A stretch of 10,334 nt of DNA from Caldimonas sp. (GTDB taxonomy: Bacteria; Pseudomonadota; Gammaproteobacteria; Burkholderiales; Burkholderiaceae_C). The DNA lies in contig JASLGD010000375.1 in NCBI GenBank assembly GCA_030150305.1, forward strand, positions 1 through 10,334, written 5' to 3'. Within the stretch, counting starts at the first letter, position 1; each line of letters opens with the position of its first letter. The position numbers and the translations under genes were made by a program. The notes below the pieces were generated by a model, which was not told where the DNA came from, did not search any database, and saw only the letters and a program-made list of their open reading frames with translations. Positions 1 through 7,625 of the stretch are shown in pieces.

Positions 1-118
1 CACGCTCGAATCGCGCGGACGCAAGCGGCGCTGACTGCCCGCGGAGGTTGATGTTCCTGGAAGTGGTGTAAGTCCCTCCTCGCAGCGCCACCTCGCATCG
101 GCAAACTCGACCTCGTGA
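1..118. other. left-edge non-coding stretch, possible end of an insertion sequence
   Basis: No gene is supported here. All three plus-strand frames reach a stop within about 70 bases, leaving only short tails that I cannot assign. On the minus strand, bases from about 73 down to 52 read TTACACCACTTCCAGGAACA and onward. This resembles, from memory, the terminal inverted repeats of IS256-family elements (TTACAC..., about 13 of 22 positions against the IS256 end). If so, the element body lies left of the window and this is its right end. The match is weak, the other end is outside the window and no target-site duplication can be checked. Confidence 0.25.
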
Positions 119-3100
119 TCAGCCCGGCAGGGCGGCCAGCGACACTTTCGCGCGCTCCTGATATGTGACCGCGCCCTGCCGGACGGCGATCCGGACGGCC
201 TTGCGCAGGTCTTCTGCCGCCGCCGCTGCGTTGGCCGCCGACTGCGCGAGCAGCAACTCGCCGCGGAACCGCCAGAGCTCCGAGACGTGCACGCCGACCT
301 CGGGCGTCGTCAGAGTGCTCAGCGTTCGATCGACGAGCGCCAGCGCCTCGGCGCCGCGGCCGACTCGATTCAGCGCGTCCGCGAACACCACATCCGGATA
401 GACGCCAAGGAAACCGTGCCGGTGCGTTGCCGCGTGATTCGACTCCATCAGCGCCACGCCGGAGGCGAGGTCGCCCTGACGGCTTCGAGTTAAGCCCAAC
501 TGGAAGGTGGCAAACGCGTGCTGCAGCGGAAGGTCGTATCTTCGCGCCACTTCGACTTCCCGCGTCGCCAAGGCGTGGCAGGCATCGAGCTGACCGGCAA
601 GCTGCATGGCAACGCTTCCCATCCCGAGCGAAAAGGCCAGCGTCACCGGGTGCGGCAACGAATCAGCCAGCGCCACCGCGGCATCGACGCTGACCCTGAC
701 CTGATCCGACAGGCCGGACAAGGCAAGTCCGATCGCCTCGACGCAGTACGCGCAAACGCCCGGATCGTGACCGGCAAACACGTGCGCGAATCGATGGTGG
801 CGCAGAGGATCGTAGCGCCCGGTCCCATCGTGGGCGTGCTCGATCATCATGGCCGTGTCGCCCACGAAGTAGGAGTAGCCCCAGCGATGATGAAGGCCTT
901 CCAGCCGAAGGTCGTCGTCTTCAAGCCTGTCGCCGATATCAAGCAGCTCGTCGCCGAGTGTTCTTGCCACGTCGAACCGGCGTGAGTTGCCGGCATTCAG
1001 GTAGAGCCCCCAGGTCGCCTCGAAAAGCTCGGGGTCGGCGCCGATCTGCTTCGCCAGCCTGTGGGCATCGCTCAATATCGTCGCGGCATCGGCGCTGAGC
1101 GGGCCGGCTTGGACGATGAAGGTCGCACCCAGCTTGAGCTGGATGCCAAGCGTCGTTCGAGACCGCGTTGCTGGGTCGCCGATGCGTCCGGCCTCAGCCA
1201 ACGCCCCCTTGAGATTGGCGACGGCTTCGGCATGTGCGGAGCGTGCCCTGGCCTTGTCGGCTGCCACAACCCAGAAGACACATGACTTCTCCGATTCCCC
1301 CGCTCTACCGAAGTGGTGAGCAACGATCTCGGGCGAGATCGAAGACTGGCTCTCGATCTGCCTTTCGAGCACACCGGCGAGCGCTCGGTGCAACTCGCGC
1401 CGCCGCCCGTGCGAGAGCATTTCGTATGCGGCCTCCTGAACTAGGGAATGATTGAAGCTGTACTCGCCTTGCCCGGCTTCGCCGAAGACGAAGATCAGAC
1501 CGGCCTCGAGCAGGCGGTCGAGTGCGCGCGCGAGCGTCACCTCCGGCAGTCCGCTGGCCACAGCAAGCATCGTTTGCGAAAACTGCCGGCCGATCACGGA
1601 CGCGACAAGCGCGATCTCCTTGGCGTCGCCCAGCCGGTCGAGTCGAGCCGTCAGCGAATCCTGGAGCGTCAGCGGAACGCCCGCAGAGGGCGTGTCCCGC
1701 AGGTCGAGGACCGCCCTTGTGAGCTCTTCGACATAGAGCGGCACGCCGTCGCTACGGGCCACGATTTCTGCGACCAAGGCCTCTTCCATCAAGCCACCGG
1801 CCGCAGCACGTCTGACCATCGCGCTGCACTGTGTTGCGCCCAGGGGCTTGCAGGCAAGGGTCGTCGCATTGGCATGGCTGCCCCAGGCTTTGCCAAGCTC
1901 CGGCCGATGCGTGATCAGGGCCAAGACGTGGTGCCCGTCGATCCGCCCAAGCAGGCGTTCCACCAGGGTCTGCGTCGAAGGGTCGCTCCAGTGCGCGTCT
2001 TCGAGCAACAGCAGGACGGGCGCACCGTCCGGCGCAGCGAGAAGGTAGTCCTCGAGGATGGCCAGCGTCTCGGCGTTGCGCTGGCGAGGCGTCATCTCCA
2101 TCGGCGAGAGTCGGTCGAGCACGGCGAGCTCCAGCAACTCGGCTATCAGTAACTGATCGCGACGCGTCGTTCTTGCAGCGCTCGCGAGCAAGCTTTCGAG
2201 GCGCCGGAGATTCTCATCGGCGGAAAGTTCAGCCTGGATCGATGCCTCTTGCCGCAGAAGCTGCGCGATCGGATAGAGGGAGCTGTTGCGGTGATAGGGC
2301 GAGCACTGGCAGCGCACCAGCCGATGCGGCCGGTCCCGAGCCTGCTCGGCGAAGGCCTCCAGCAGGCGCGACTTGCCCATGCCGGCTTCGCCCGAGAGCA
2401 GCACGACGTGACCAGCGCCGAGCGCGGCGCGTTGCCAAGCGTCGGCTAGGAAGGCCAACTCGCGCTCGCGCGCGACGATCGGCCCCGTGAAGTTTCCGCG
2501 AGAGGCCGTGAAGCGGCTGTCGATCCGCCGTTCCCGGATCACCCGCCACGCTGCAACCGGTTGCTCAAATCCTTTGATCGAGTGCTCGCCACCAGTGGCG
2601 AAATCGAAGAACTCGCCGGTCAGTTGCCGCGTCACCGCGCCAACCAGCACTTCGCCGGGAGCAGCGAGGGCTTGCAGCCTGGCCGCCAGATTGGGCGCAT
2701 CGCCGACGACCGTCCGGTCACCCTGCTCCGGCGCATCTAGACTCGCGCCCACGACCAGCCCGGTGGCAACGCCGACCCGTGCGCGCAGTGCGAGGCCCTC
2801 GGCGTGCTGCAGTCGCTCCACCTCCCTCACGATGTCCAGGCCAGCGCGGACAGCGCGCTCCGAGGCCTGTTCCTGCGCTTTTGGGTAGCCGAAATAGGCC
2901 AGCACGCCATCGCCCAGGTACTGCGCCACATGTCCGTCGTACTTGACGACCATCGCCGCACAGACGTCTCGATACGAATTCAGGAGGCGATTGAAGTCCT
3001 CGGGGTCCATCCGGCTCGAAAGTGCCGCCGACCCGACCAAGTCCGCGAACACGACGGTGACTTGGCGACGTTCGACCTGCGCGGTCGCGGGCGGCGCGGT

Positions 3101-3313
3101 CACACCGGGCGGGGTCGGCTGGACAGCGGCTGAGTGCCGCAGTAGTGCTGCTGCGGCCAAGAATCGGCGCCGGTGCCCGAGGGACAAGCCGAGATGTTCG
3201 AGATCCCGTTCGGTGAGACTGGGAGCGACGGCGAGATCGACGTCGTTTCGCAGCAGAACCTCAAGATATTTCTCGAGGCCCAGGTCGACAAGCCAGGGCT
3301 GTATGTCCGACAT
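119..3313 (-). CDS. SAM domain / class III nucleotidyl cyclase / AAA-type ATPase / TPR signalling protein
   Basis: Predicted cytosolic multidomain regulator of 1,064 residues, a usual length for this family. Numbered from the start MSDIQPWL: a SAM domain at about 1-62; a class III adenylate/guanylate cyclase domain at about 82-260; a STAND/AAA-like ATPase from about 277, with Walker A GEAGMGKS at 308-315 and Walker B VLLLLED at 433-439; then an alpha-helical TPR-like region to the end. Cyclase metal ligands are present (D91 in VVFADLVGS, D135 in YLGDGV), as are the transition-state pair N208 and R212 (NLAARLQ). The usual adenine-specifying Lys is Gln131 and the partner position is Thr201, so the nucleotide preference is open. 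I chose ATG 3313 because the SAM domain begins there. An ATG at 3343 would add 10 basic residues, and neither start has a good ribosome site. The gene lies 148 bases after the broken amidohydrolase. Family assignment is firm; the product and the input signal are unknown. Confidence 0.93.
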   Translation of the reverse strand: MSDIQPWLVDLGLEKYLEVLLRNDVDLAVAPSLTERDLEHLGLSLGHRRRFLAAAALLRHSAAVQPTPPGVTAPPATAQVERRQVTVVFADLVGSAALSSRMDPEDFNRLLNSYRDVCAAMVVKYDGHVAQYLGDGVLAYFGYPKAQEQASERAVRAGLDIVREVERLQHAEGLALRARVGVATGLVVGASLDAPEQGDRTVVGDAPNLAARLQALAAPGEVLVGAVTRQLTGEFFDFATGGEHSIKGFEQPVAAWRVIRERRIDSRFTASRGNFTGPIVARERELAFLADAWQRAALGAGHVVLLSGEAGMGKSRLLEAFAEQARDRPHRLVRCQCSPYHRNSSLYPIAQLLRQEASIQAELSADENLRRLESLLASAARTTRRDQLLIAELLELAVLDRLSPMEMTPRQRNAETLAILEDYLLAAPDGAPVLLLLEDAHWSDPSTQTLVERLLGRIDGHHVLALITHRPELGKAWGSHANATTLACKPLGATQCSAMVRRAAAGGLMEEALVAEIVARSDGVPLYVEELTRAVLDLRDTPSAGVPLTLQDSLTARLDRLGDAKEIALVASVIGRQFSQTMLAVASGLPEVTLARALDRLLEAGLIFVFGEAGQGEYSFNHSLVQEAAYEMLSHGRRRELHRALAGVLERQIESQSSISPEIVAHHFGRAGESEKSCVFWVVAADKARARSAHAEAVANLKGALAEAGRIGDPATRSRTTLGIQLKLGATFIVQAGPLSADAATILSDAHRLAKQIGADPELFEATWGLYLNAGNSRRFDVARTLGDELLDIGDRLEDDDLRLEGLHHRWGYSYFVGDTAMMIEHAHDGTGRYDPLRHHRFAHVFAGHDPGVCAYCVEAIGLALSGLSDQVRVSVDAAVALADSLPHPVTLAFSLGMGSVAMQLAGQLDACHALATREVEVARRYDLPLQHAFATFQLGLTRSRQGDLASGVALMESNHAATHRHGFLGVYPDVVFADALNRVGRGAEALALVDRTLSTLTTPEVGVHVSELWRFRGELLLAQSAANAAAAAEDLRKAVRIAVRQGAVTYQERAKVSLAALPG

Positions 3314-3461
3314 GCGGTGGGCGAAGCGCTGGCGACGAAGCATACGCGCCGGAACGGCAGCCTCCGGTGCGCTGTGCCGCCGCGCAAGCGCCCGGAGGCC
3401 GGTGGTGGGCGTCCGCTTCTCGGCGGCTAAGGACCTTATCCGCGATGGCCCCTACGGAGCC

Positions 3462-5608
3462 TCACGGAAGTTCGACGCGTACGGCTTCGACATCGCCGAG
3501 GTCGCCGTCGTTAACGACCGCGACCAGGCCGCGATCGTCCCAGCGCACCCGAACACGGCGTTTCGCGGCGCCGCGCACAATTTCGATCTCTGCAGCCGAA
3601 CGTGTTCGATCGGCGTCGCGGACAAGCGTCCACCGCTCCGCTGCCACGGCGAGTTGCGGGAACACATCGAGCGTCAGGACGGAAAGCTCTTGGCGCTCCC
3701 CAGGCCGCAGCGAGCGCAGCTCCGGCAGCATTGGCGCGATGCAGGCAGCCAAGTCGCAGCCAAGGTAGCGTGCCGCACGCGCTCTCGAGGTTCTGGCTGA
3801 GCCATCCGCCCCGATGCCGTCAAGCACGACGAGGTCGCCTTCTGTTCGCAACTGCGCACGCGTTGCTGCGCCGTCTGCGCCCGTCCGGACGTAGTCGAGC
3901 GACTGCAGGGCGCCATCCGCATCCATGGACGCCATGAGTGTGACGACGAAGTCATCGCCGTCGCGTCCAGACTGTTGCGCCACGAGTCGCCAGCTGCCGC
4001 TCGCCTGCGTGAGTTGGTAACGTTCGGCAGCCATGTCTACACCAGCGGTGTGCACCTTCATCCGGACCGCGTTGCCACCAAGCTCGGGCGGTCGCTCGAC
4101 GTGCGCAAACCAGTCTTCGGGGGTCGCGAAGCTCGCCTCGGTGCGAGCGAGCATCTCTTGGAGCTCCTCACGAGGCAGCCACCGCCCCGCCAGCACGACA
4201 CCGTCGATCTGCCGGGTAGCCCCAATGTCGAGAAGCGGGTTGGCTTCGAGCAGCACGAGGTCGGCTCGCGCGCCTGGCGCGACGACGCCAGAGCGCCCCT
4301 GCTCACCGAGAAAGCGCGCACTGGCGCGACGACGCCAGAGCGCCCCTGCTCACCGAGAAAGCGCGCAGGACCGGTCGTCGCGGCCGCCAACGCCTCGTAC
4401 GGCGTCAAACCTGCCCGCACGAGCAGCTCGAGTTCCTCGTGCTCCGCGAAGCCATGGACGACGAACGGGTTCGGCGCATCGGTCCCGGCAAGCAGCAGCG
4501 CGCCAGCACGATTGAGGGCGCGCACCCGCTCCAGATTCGGCTCGAAATAGGTCGCGAGCAGTGCGAGATCATGGTCGGTCATCGACTTCTTGCGAAAGTC
4601 GTTGTCCGGGTTCCACGACGCCTTCACCAGCGGGTCGACATAGCGCATTTCCGGTCGCAGGAGCTCCTCACCGACCAATCGCCGCGGCATGCTGATGCGC
4701 TGGTTGACGACCAGCGTCGGTACGCTCCAGACCTGCTCGCGGGCAGTGAGCACGGCGAGCTCGTCGCGCCGACGCGTATCAAAGACGTCCGCCCACGACA
4801 GCTCACCGCGACTCACTCGCTCTGCGATGGCGACGCGCGCGGCTAATCTGTTTTTCGAATCCGCGTAGTCCTTGCGGGCGAGGTACGGGCCGCCGACCCT
4901 GCGCTCGGCATCGTCATAGCCGGAGAGATGCTCGATCGATCGTGCTCCGCCCCGAAGCATCCGCTCCATGCCGACGGCATCCGGCACGTGTCCGGCGAAC
5001 GGAAAGCCCGTCGAGCGCGAGCAAGCCACGATGCCGTCGAACGTCTGCGACGAGATGTTGTTGTAGATCTTGAAGAAGTCGTAGCCGTCGCGCTGCTGCT
5101 CCGCCATCCGCATGCAGGCCTCGCCGGCATCGTGGACTACAAGAGCCGAGGACCACACAGGCGGATCCCCGTCGGCGAGCGGCCCGGCCGTGAACAGACG
5201 AGGACCGAGCACCCGGCCCTCTGCGATGCGCCGCCGACGATCGAGCGCTGCGGCGTCGCCCCACATATTGCGGACGAGCGTCACTCCGTTGGCCACGTAC
5301 AGGGGAAGCTCCCGATCGCTCCAGACGTGCACGTGCATGTCCGCCAGCCCCGGGATCAGGAAGCGACCCCTGCCATCGATCTGGCGAACGGTCGGAGCGA
5401 GAGGAACTGCGCCCGCGGGCGCGACCAGCGTGATCTGCCCGTGGGCGACGACGACGGTTTGATGTGCATCGACGCGTTCCGCGTCCATCGGGATGACGGC
5501 CACATCGACGATGGCGAAGTCGCCGCCGGTCGGCGATCGCGGCAACGGTGCCGCGCAGCCTGCGGCCACCAGCCCCAGCCCTACCCACGTGAGACGGTTC
5601 AGTGCCAT
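3462..5608 (-). pseudogene. lipoprotein amidohydrolase, frameshifted by a 47-bp duplication
   Basis: Metal-dependent amidohydrolase of the imidazolonepropionase/Xaa-Pro dipeptidase-like group, in two frames. The N-terminal frame (5608 to a stop at 4058) opens with a signal peptide and a possible lipobox ending at C18 (LVAAGC). It carries the whole binuclear metal site: H92 and H94 (MHVHV), K180 (DFFKIY, likely carboxylated), H207 (AGHVPD), H227 (SIEHLSG) and D377 (AGTDAPN). After GVVAP (429) it reads 87 unrelated residues. The proper continuation, GARADLVLLEANP through GVVLAGRWL, lies in another frame and ends at 3462. Removing one copy of the 47-bp repeat joins them into exactly 700 codons (699 residues). 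Residues beyond about 480 form an extra C-terminal region that I cannot name, apparently rich in beta strands. As written, the protein loses the last strands that normally complete the beta-sandwich, so it is probably inactive. An assembly error is the main alternative. The substrate is unknown; exported peptides or amides are plausible. No clear ribosome site precedes ATG 5608. Confidence 0.88.
4274..4367. repeat. perfect 47-bp tandem duplication
   Basis: Bases 4274-4320 and 4321-4367 are identical and directly adjacent, while the flanking bases on both sides differ. The length is not a multiple of three, so the repeat shifts the amidohydrolase frame. Each copy begins with CTGGCGCGACGACGCCAG, a hairpin with 6-bp arms and a 6-base loop, which would favour slipped-strand replication at this point. 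Confidence 0.97.
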
Positions 5609-5842
5609 CCGCAGCCGAGCTTACGCCACGATGGTTTGGAGTCGGCACTGTGACGCGCTCCAATGCGGGCGGCAGCAAAGCGGGCGTTCGGAGCCGACGG
5701 CTATTGGTCGCTGTGGGTCTCTCGACTGAGGCGCTACTCGACCCGGTGCTGCCGGTGAAGTGGTCTACCGGTTCTCGTTCCAGAAGCGAGCCCGCCGCGA
5801 AGTAGTAGGCCAGGGTTCCTCGCTTACGCCCTCCAAGTCCTT
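5609..5842. other. intergenic gap with a possible diverged dispersed repeat
   Basis: This is the 234-base gap between the nitronate monooxygenase stop and the amidohydrolase start. I see no gene, no clear terminator and no convincing promoter. Bases 5681-5710 (starting CGGGCGTTCGGAG and ending TTGGTCG) match 6935-6964, in the gap on the other side of the monooxygenase gene, at 19 of 30 ungapped positions in the same orientation. They could be two worn copies of one short intergenic repeat. Confidence 0.35.
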
Positions 5843-6847
5843 TCAGGAGGACGCGTTCAGTCGCTTCGCGGTCTCGGTCGCGTCGCGCATGATCTTGGCC
5901 ACGATCTCCGCCGCTGGCTCGACAGAGTGGATCAGGCTGCACGACTGGCCGGCGTAGAGCGCCATCTGTTCGATGTCCGCACTGACCTCTGCCTCCGGCA
6001 TGTAGGCTGAGTACGCGGGAATCTCGACAGTGGTTCCGCCGGTTCGCATGGTCCCCACCACCTTGCCGTCATCGGGCCGCTGACCCGATGGCGGCCGGCC
6101 GGCCCGTTCCCACCGGTCGATCGTCGGTGTGCGCAGAACACGGTGCGGCGCGTTCGACCAGCCAAGGTCGAACTGCTCCGTGTACACGGTGTCTTCGGCG
6201 CTCGCTGCGACGACCCGGTCCTTGTAGGCTTGCGCTGCGTTGGCCTCGACGCTGGCCAGGAACCGCGTCCCTATCGAGACGCCTTGGGCGCCGAGGCTGA
6301 GCGCCGCGACAAGTCCGCGGCCGTCGGCGATGCCGCCAGAGCCGATCACCGGCAGAGGACTCACCGCGTCTACGACCGCGGGAAGCAGCACAGTCAGACT
6401 GGTGGTGCCCTTGACGTGTCCGCCTGCTTCGACGCCCTGGGCGATGATCGCATCGACTCCGGCCGTTGCCGCCGCCACTGCCTCGCTCGCCGACCCGACC
6501 TGCACGAATACCTTGATGCCACGGCGATGTGCGTCCTCGACAAAGGGCTGCGGGTCGCCCCAGAACAGCACGAGGATTGGCACGCGCTCGTCGAAGCAGG
6601 CCTCCATCTGGCCTTTGCGCAGCAGCGGCAACACCAGATTGACGCCGAACGGCTTGTTCGTCAGTCCCTTCAATCGTTCTATTTCGGCCCGGACGAACTT
6701 GCCCGCGAGGGACGCGGACCCGAGCACACCACATCCGCCGGCGTTCGACACGGCCGCAGTCAACTCCGGCCCCGACGCGGCACCGATCCCGGCGCAAAGG
6801 ATGGGATGCTCGATGCCCATGGCATTGCACAGGGGGGTCTTCAACAT
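5843..6847 (-). CDS. nitronate monooxygenase family FMN protein
   Basis: Predicted cytosolic FMN-dependent TIM-barrel enzyme of 334 residues, within the usual size of nitronate monooxygenases (formerly 2-nitropropane dioxygenases), which oxidise alkyl nitronates such as propionate 3-nitronate. Visible family marks: the N-terminal strand and turn CNAMGIEHPILCAGIGAASG (7-26); AQGVEAGGHVKG at 136-147 with the likely catalytic His144; and the FMN phosphate-binding stretch GSGGIADGRGLVAALSLGAQ (169-188) followed by GVSIGTRFLAS. ATG 6847 is supported by an AGGGAG ribosome site five bases upstream. The gene stands alone, 234 bases ahead of the amidohydrolase start, so shared transcription is possible but not shown. 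The family also contains FabK-like enoyl reductases and lipid-related oxygenases, so the true substrate cannot be set from sequence alone. The reading frame is intact and no key motif is missing. Confidence 0.92.
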   Translation of the reverse strand: MLKTPLCNAMGIEHPILCAGIGAASGPELTAAVSNAGGCGVLGSASLAGKFVRAEIERLKGLTNKPFGVNLVLPLLRKGQMEACFDERVPILVLFWGDPQPFVEDAHRRGIKVFVQVGSASEAVAAATAGVDAIIAQGVEAGGHVKGTTSLTVLLPAVVDAVSPLPVIGSGGIADGRGLVAALSLGAQGVSIGTRFLASVEANAAQAYKDRVVAASAEDTVYTEQFDLGWSNAPHRVLRTPTIDRWERAGRPPSGQRPDDGKVVGTMRTGGTTVEIPAYSAYMPEAEVSADIEQMALYAGQSCSLIHSVEPAAEIVAKIMRDATETAKRLNASS

Positions 6848-6852
6848 GGCAT

Positions 6853-6858
6853 CTCCCT
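6853..6858 (-). promoter_or_regulatory. ribosome binding site of the nitronate monooxygenase gene
   Basis: The minus strand reads AGGGAG, then five bases (ATGCC), then the ATG at 6847. This is the clearest Shine-Dalgarno site in the window and fixes the start of that gene. A TTGACG resembling a -35 box lies at 6890-6895, but nothing at the right spacing looks like a -10 box, so I do not call a promoter. Confidence 0.7.
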
Positions 6859-6971
6859 ACGGGGCCAGCGTCTCTGAGAGCTCGATTGCCGTCAAGTCGG
6901 GGAGTCTGCCCTCCTCTCGTCACCTGCCGCAGACCGGTTGTTCGTGGACAGCCGCTTCTGGCCGACAGCAG

Positions 6972-7021
6972 CACATCGGCTCATCGCGCCTGGGACTGTG
7001 CGTGTCCGATGAGCCGGTGTG
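6972..7021. repeat. 15-bp imperfect inverted repeat
   Basis: The left arm 6972-6986 reads CACATCGGCTCATCG and the right arm 7007-7021 reads CGATGAGCCGGTGTG. Fourteen of 15 positions are complementary, and the fifteenth would be a U-G pair in plus-strand RNA. The loop is 20 bases. No T-run follows on either strand, so it is not a standard intrinsic terminator. It could be an RNA hairpin, a protein-binding dyad or the remains of a small mobile element. Confidence 0.75.
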
Positions 7022-7406
7022 AGCGACCGGCACTCGACCGCTGAGCCCCGTGGAGTTGCAGCTTGCCCCTCGGGACCCTTCGTTGGGCGGCGCCAGCAGC
7101 AGTTAGCTCAGCTGATGCCGCAAGCCTCTGCCAAATACAACTTCATCCGCGCCGTGCGATCACCAGCGACGCGGCCGGCGCCGTATGACGGCCGCCATCG
7201 TTTGCGCTTGTCGTGACGCAAACACGTCCAGCGTGTGCGCCGGGGCGAGTGCGCCTTCAACAAGAGGTCGGCGGCGTCATGCAACTGAGCGCGGATAGGA
7301 AGCGCGTTCTCGATTGCGTCTCACGCACCAGTTGATGCCGTCGTCTTCGCCGGCTCCGCCGAGCAGGCTGCCCGGTCCACTGCCCGGGTTACCCGACAAC
7401 CCTGGT

Positions 7407-7426
7407 TTTCCATACGATTTCCATAC
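7407..7426. repeat. two 9-bp direct repeats, 11-bp period
   Basis: TTTCCATAC occurs at 7407-7415 and again at 7418-7426, spaced one helical turn apart. The pair lies just beyond the terminator of tRNA-Val, on its 3' side. This spacing and location are what arm-type binding sites of a tyrosine recombinase would look like, but a regulator site or chance is also possible. Confidence 0.6.
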
Positions 7427-7432
7427 AAGCAG

Positions 7433-7463
7433 AAAAAAAGGACTCGCCTTTACGGCGAAGTCC
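7433..7463 (-). terminator. intrinsic terminator of tRNA-Val
   Basis: On the minus strand, GGACTTCGCC, loop GTAAA and GGCGAGTCC form a 9-bp GC-rich stem with one bulged T (hairpin 7440-7463), followed at once by seven Ts (7433-7439). It begins 19 bases after the tRNA 3' end, so it most likely ends the tRNA-Val transcript. Confidence 0.88.
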
Positions 7464-7482
7464 CTGATTCCGCTCCGCTTTT

Positions 7483-7559
7483 TGGTAGGCGCGATTGGAC
7501 TCGAACCAACGACCCCCACCATGTCAAGGTGGTGCTCTAACCAGCTGAGCTACGCGCCT
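7483..7559 (-). tRNA. tRNA-Val (anticodon GAC)
   Basis: A complete 77-base cloverleaf can be drawn. The acceptor arms AGGCGCG/CGCGCCT give seven pairs, the D arm is GCTC/GAGC, and the anticodon stem CCACC/GGTGG holds the loop TTGACAT, whose central bases GAC read valine codons GUC and GUU. The variable loop is GGGTC. The T stem GTTGG/CCAAT (one G-U pair) carries the loop TTCGAGT. The discriminator A is followed by an encoded CCA. The gene lies 66 bases after the relA stop and has its own terminator. Its 3' half is a typical target for integrating elements. Confidence 0.97.
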
Positions 7560-7570
7560 GCGAAGCGCGC

Positions 7571-7579
7571 ATGATACCA
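7571..7579 (-). promoter_or_regulatory. candidate extended -10 promoter for tRNA-Val
   Basis: The minus strand reads TGGTATCAT: a TATCAT hexamer (one change from TATAAT) preceded by TGn, the extended -10 form. It ends 11 bases before the mature tRNA 5' end, so initiation would fall just upstream of the tRNA. No -35 box is recognisable at 15-18 bases. The bases after the hexamer, GCGCGC, make a GC-rich discriminator, as in stringently controlled stable-RNA promoters. Read-through from relA is an alternative. Confidence 0.4.
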
Positions 7580-7625
7580 GCGTCGAGGGTCGTCTCTTGC
7601 GTGCAGCACCACAGCGATGGCGTGC

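Larger units (their letters stand above)
6859..7432. other. long gene-free stretch between nitronate monooxygenase and tRNA-Val
   Basis: About 570 bases with no reading frame that looks like a protein. The open frames here are short or are extensions from shadows of neighbouring genes. Three small structures stand out: a diverged copy of a short intergenic repeat at 6935-6964, an imperfect 15-bp inverted repeat at 6972-7021, and two 9-bp direct repeats at 7407-7426. A minor 7-bp inverted repeat, GTTTGCG/CGCAAAC, spans 7200-7223. The rest may be decayed sequence at an integration boundary, but I see no recognisable remnant of a transposase or integrase. Confidence 0.5.

Noticed and set aside
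4058..4273. C-terminal residues 430-516 of the first amidohydrolase frame as a genuine tail
   Set aside because: They are out-of-frame translation after the duplication. The family-like continuation is found in the other frame of the same DNA.
4914..5942. Minus-strand frame of 342 codons bridging the monooxygenase and amidohydrolase genes
   Set aside because: It overlaps both real genes in another frame, is Arg-rich and shows no domain.
7104..7114. Plus-strand TAGCTCAGCTG identical to the D-arm region of the nearby tRNA-Val, suggesting a tRNA fragment
   Set aside because: Only 11 bases match, the surroundings do not fold or align as a tRNA, and the motif contains the palindrome CAGCTG and is common to many tRNA A boxes.
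7200..7223. Seven-bp inverted repeat GTTTGCG/CGCAAAC as an operator
   Set aside because: It is too short and too far from any gene start to support a regulatory claim.
7277..7522. Minus-strand frame starting inside tRNA-Val (MVGVVGSSPIAPT...)
   Set aside because: This is the usual false frame produced by translating the 3' half of a tRNA. It then runs through the terminator and the intergenic repeats.
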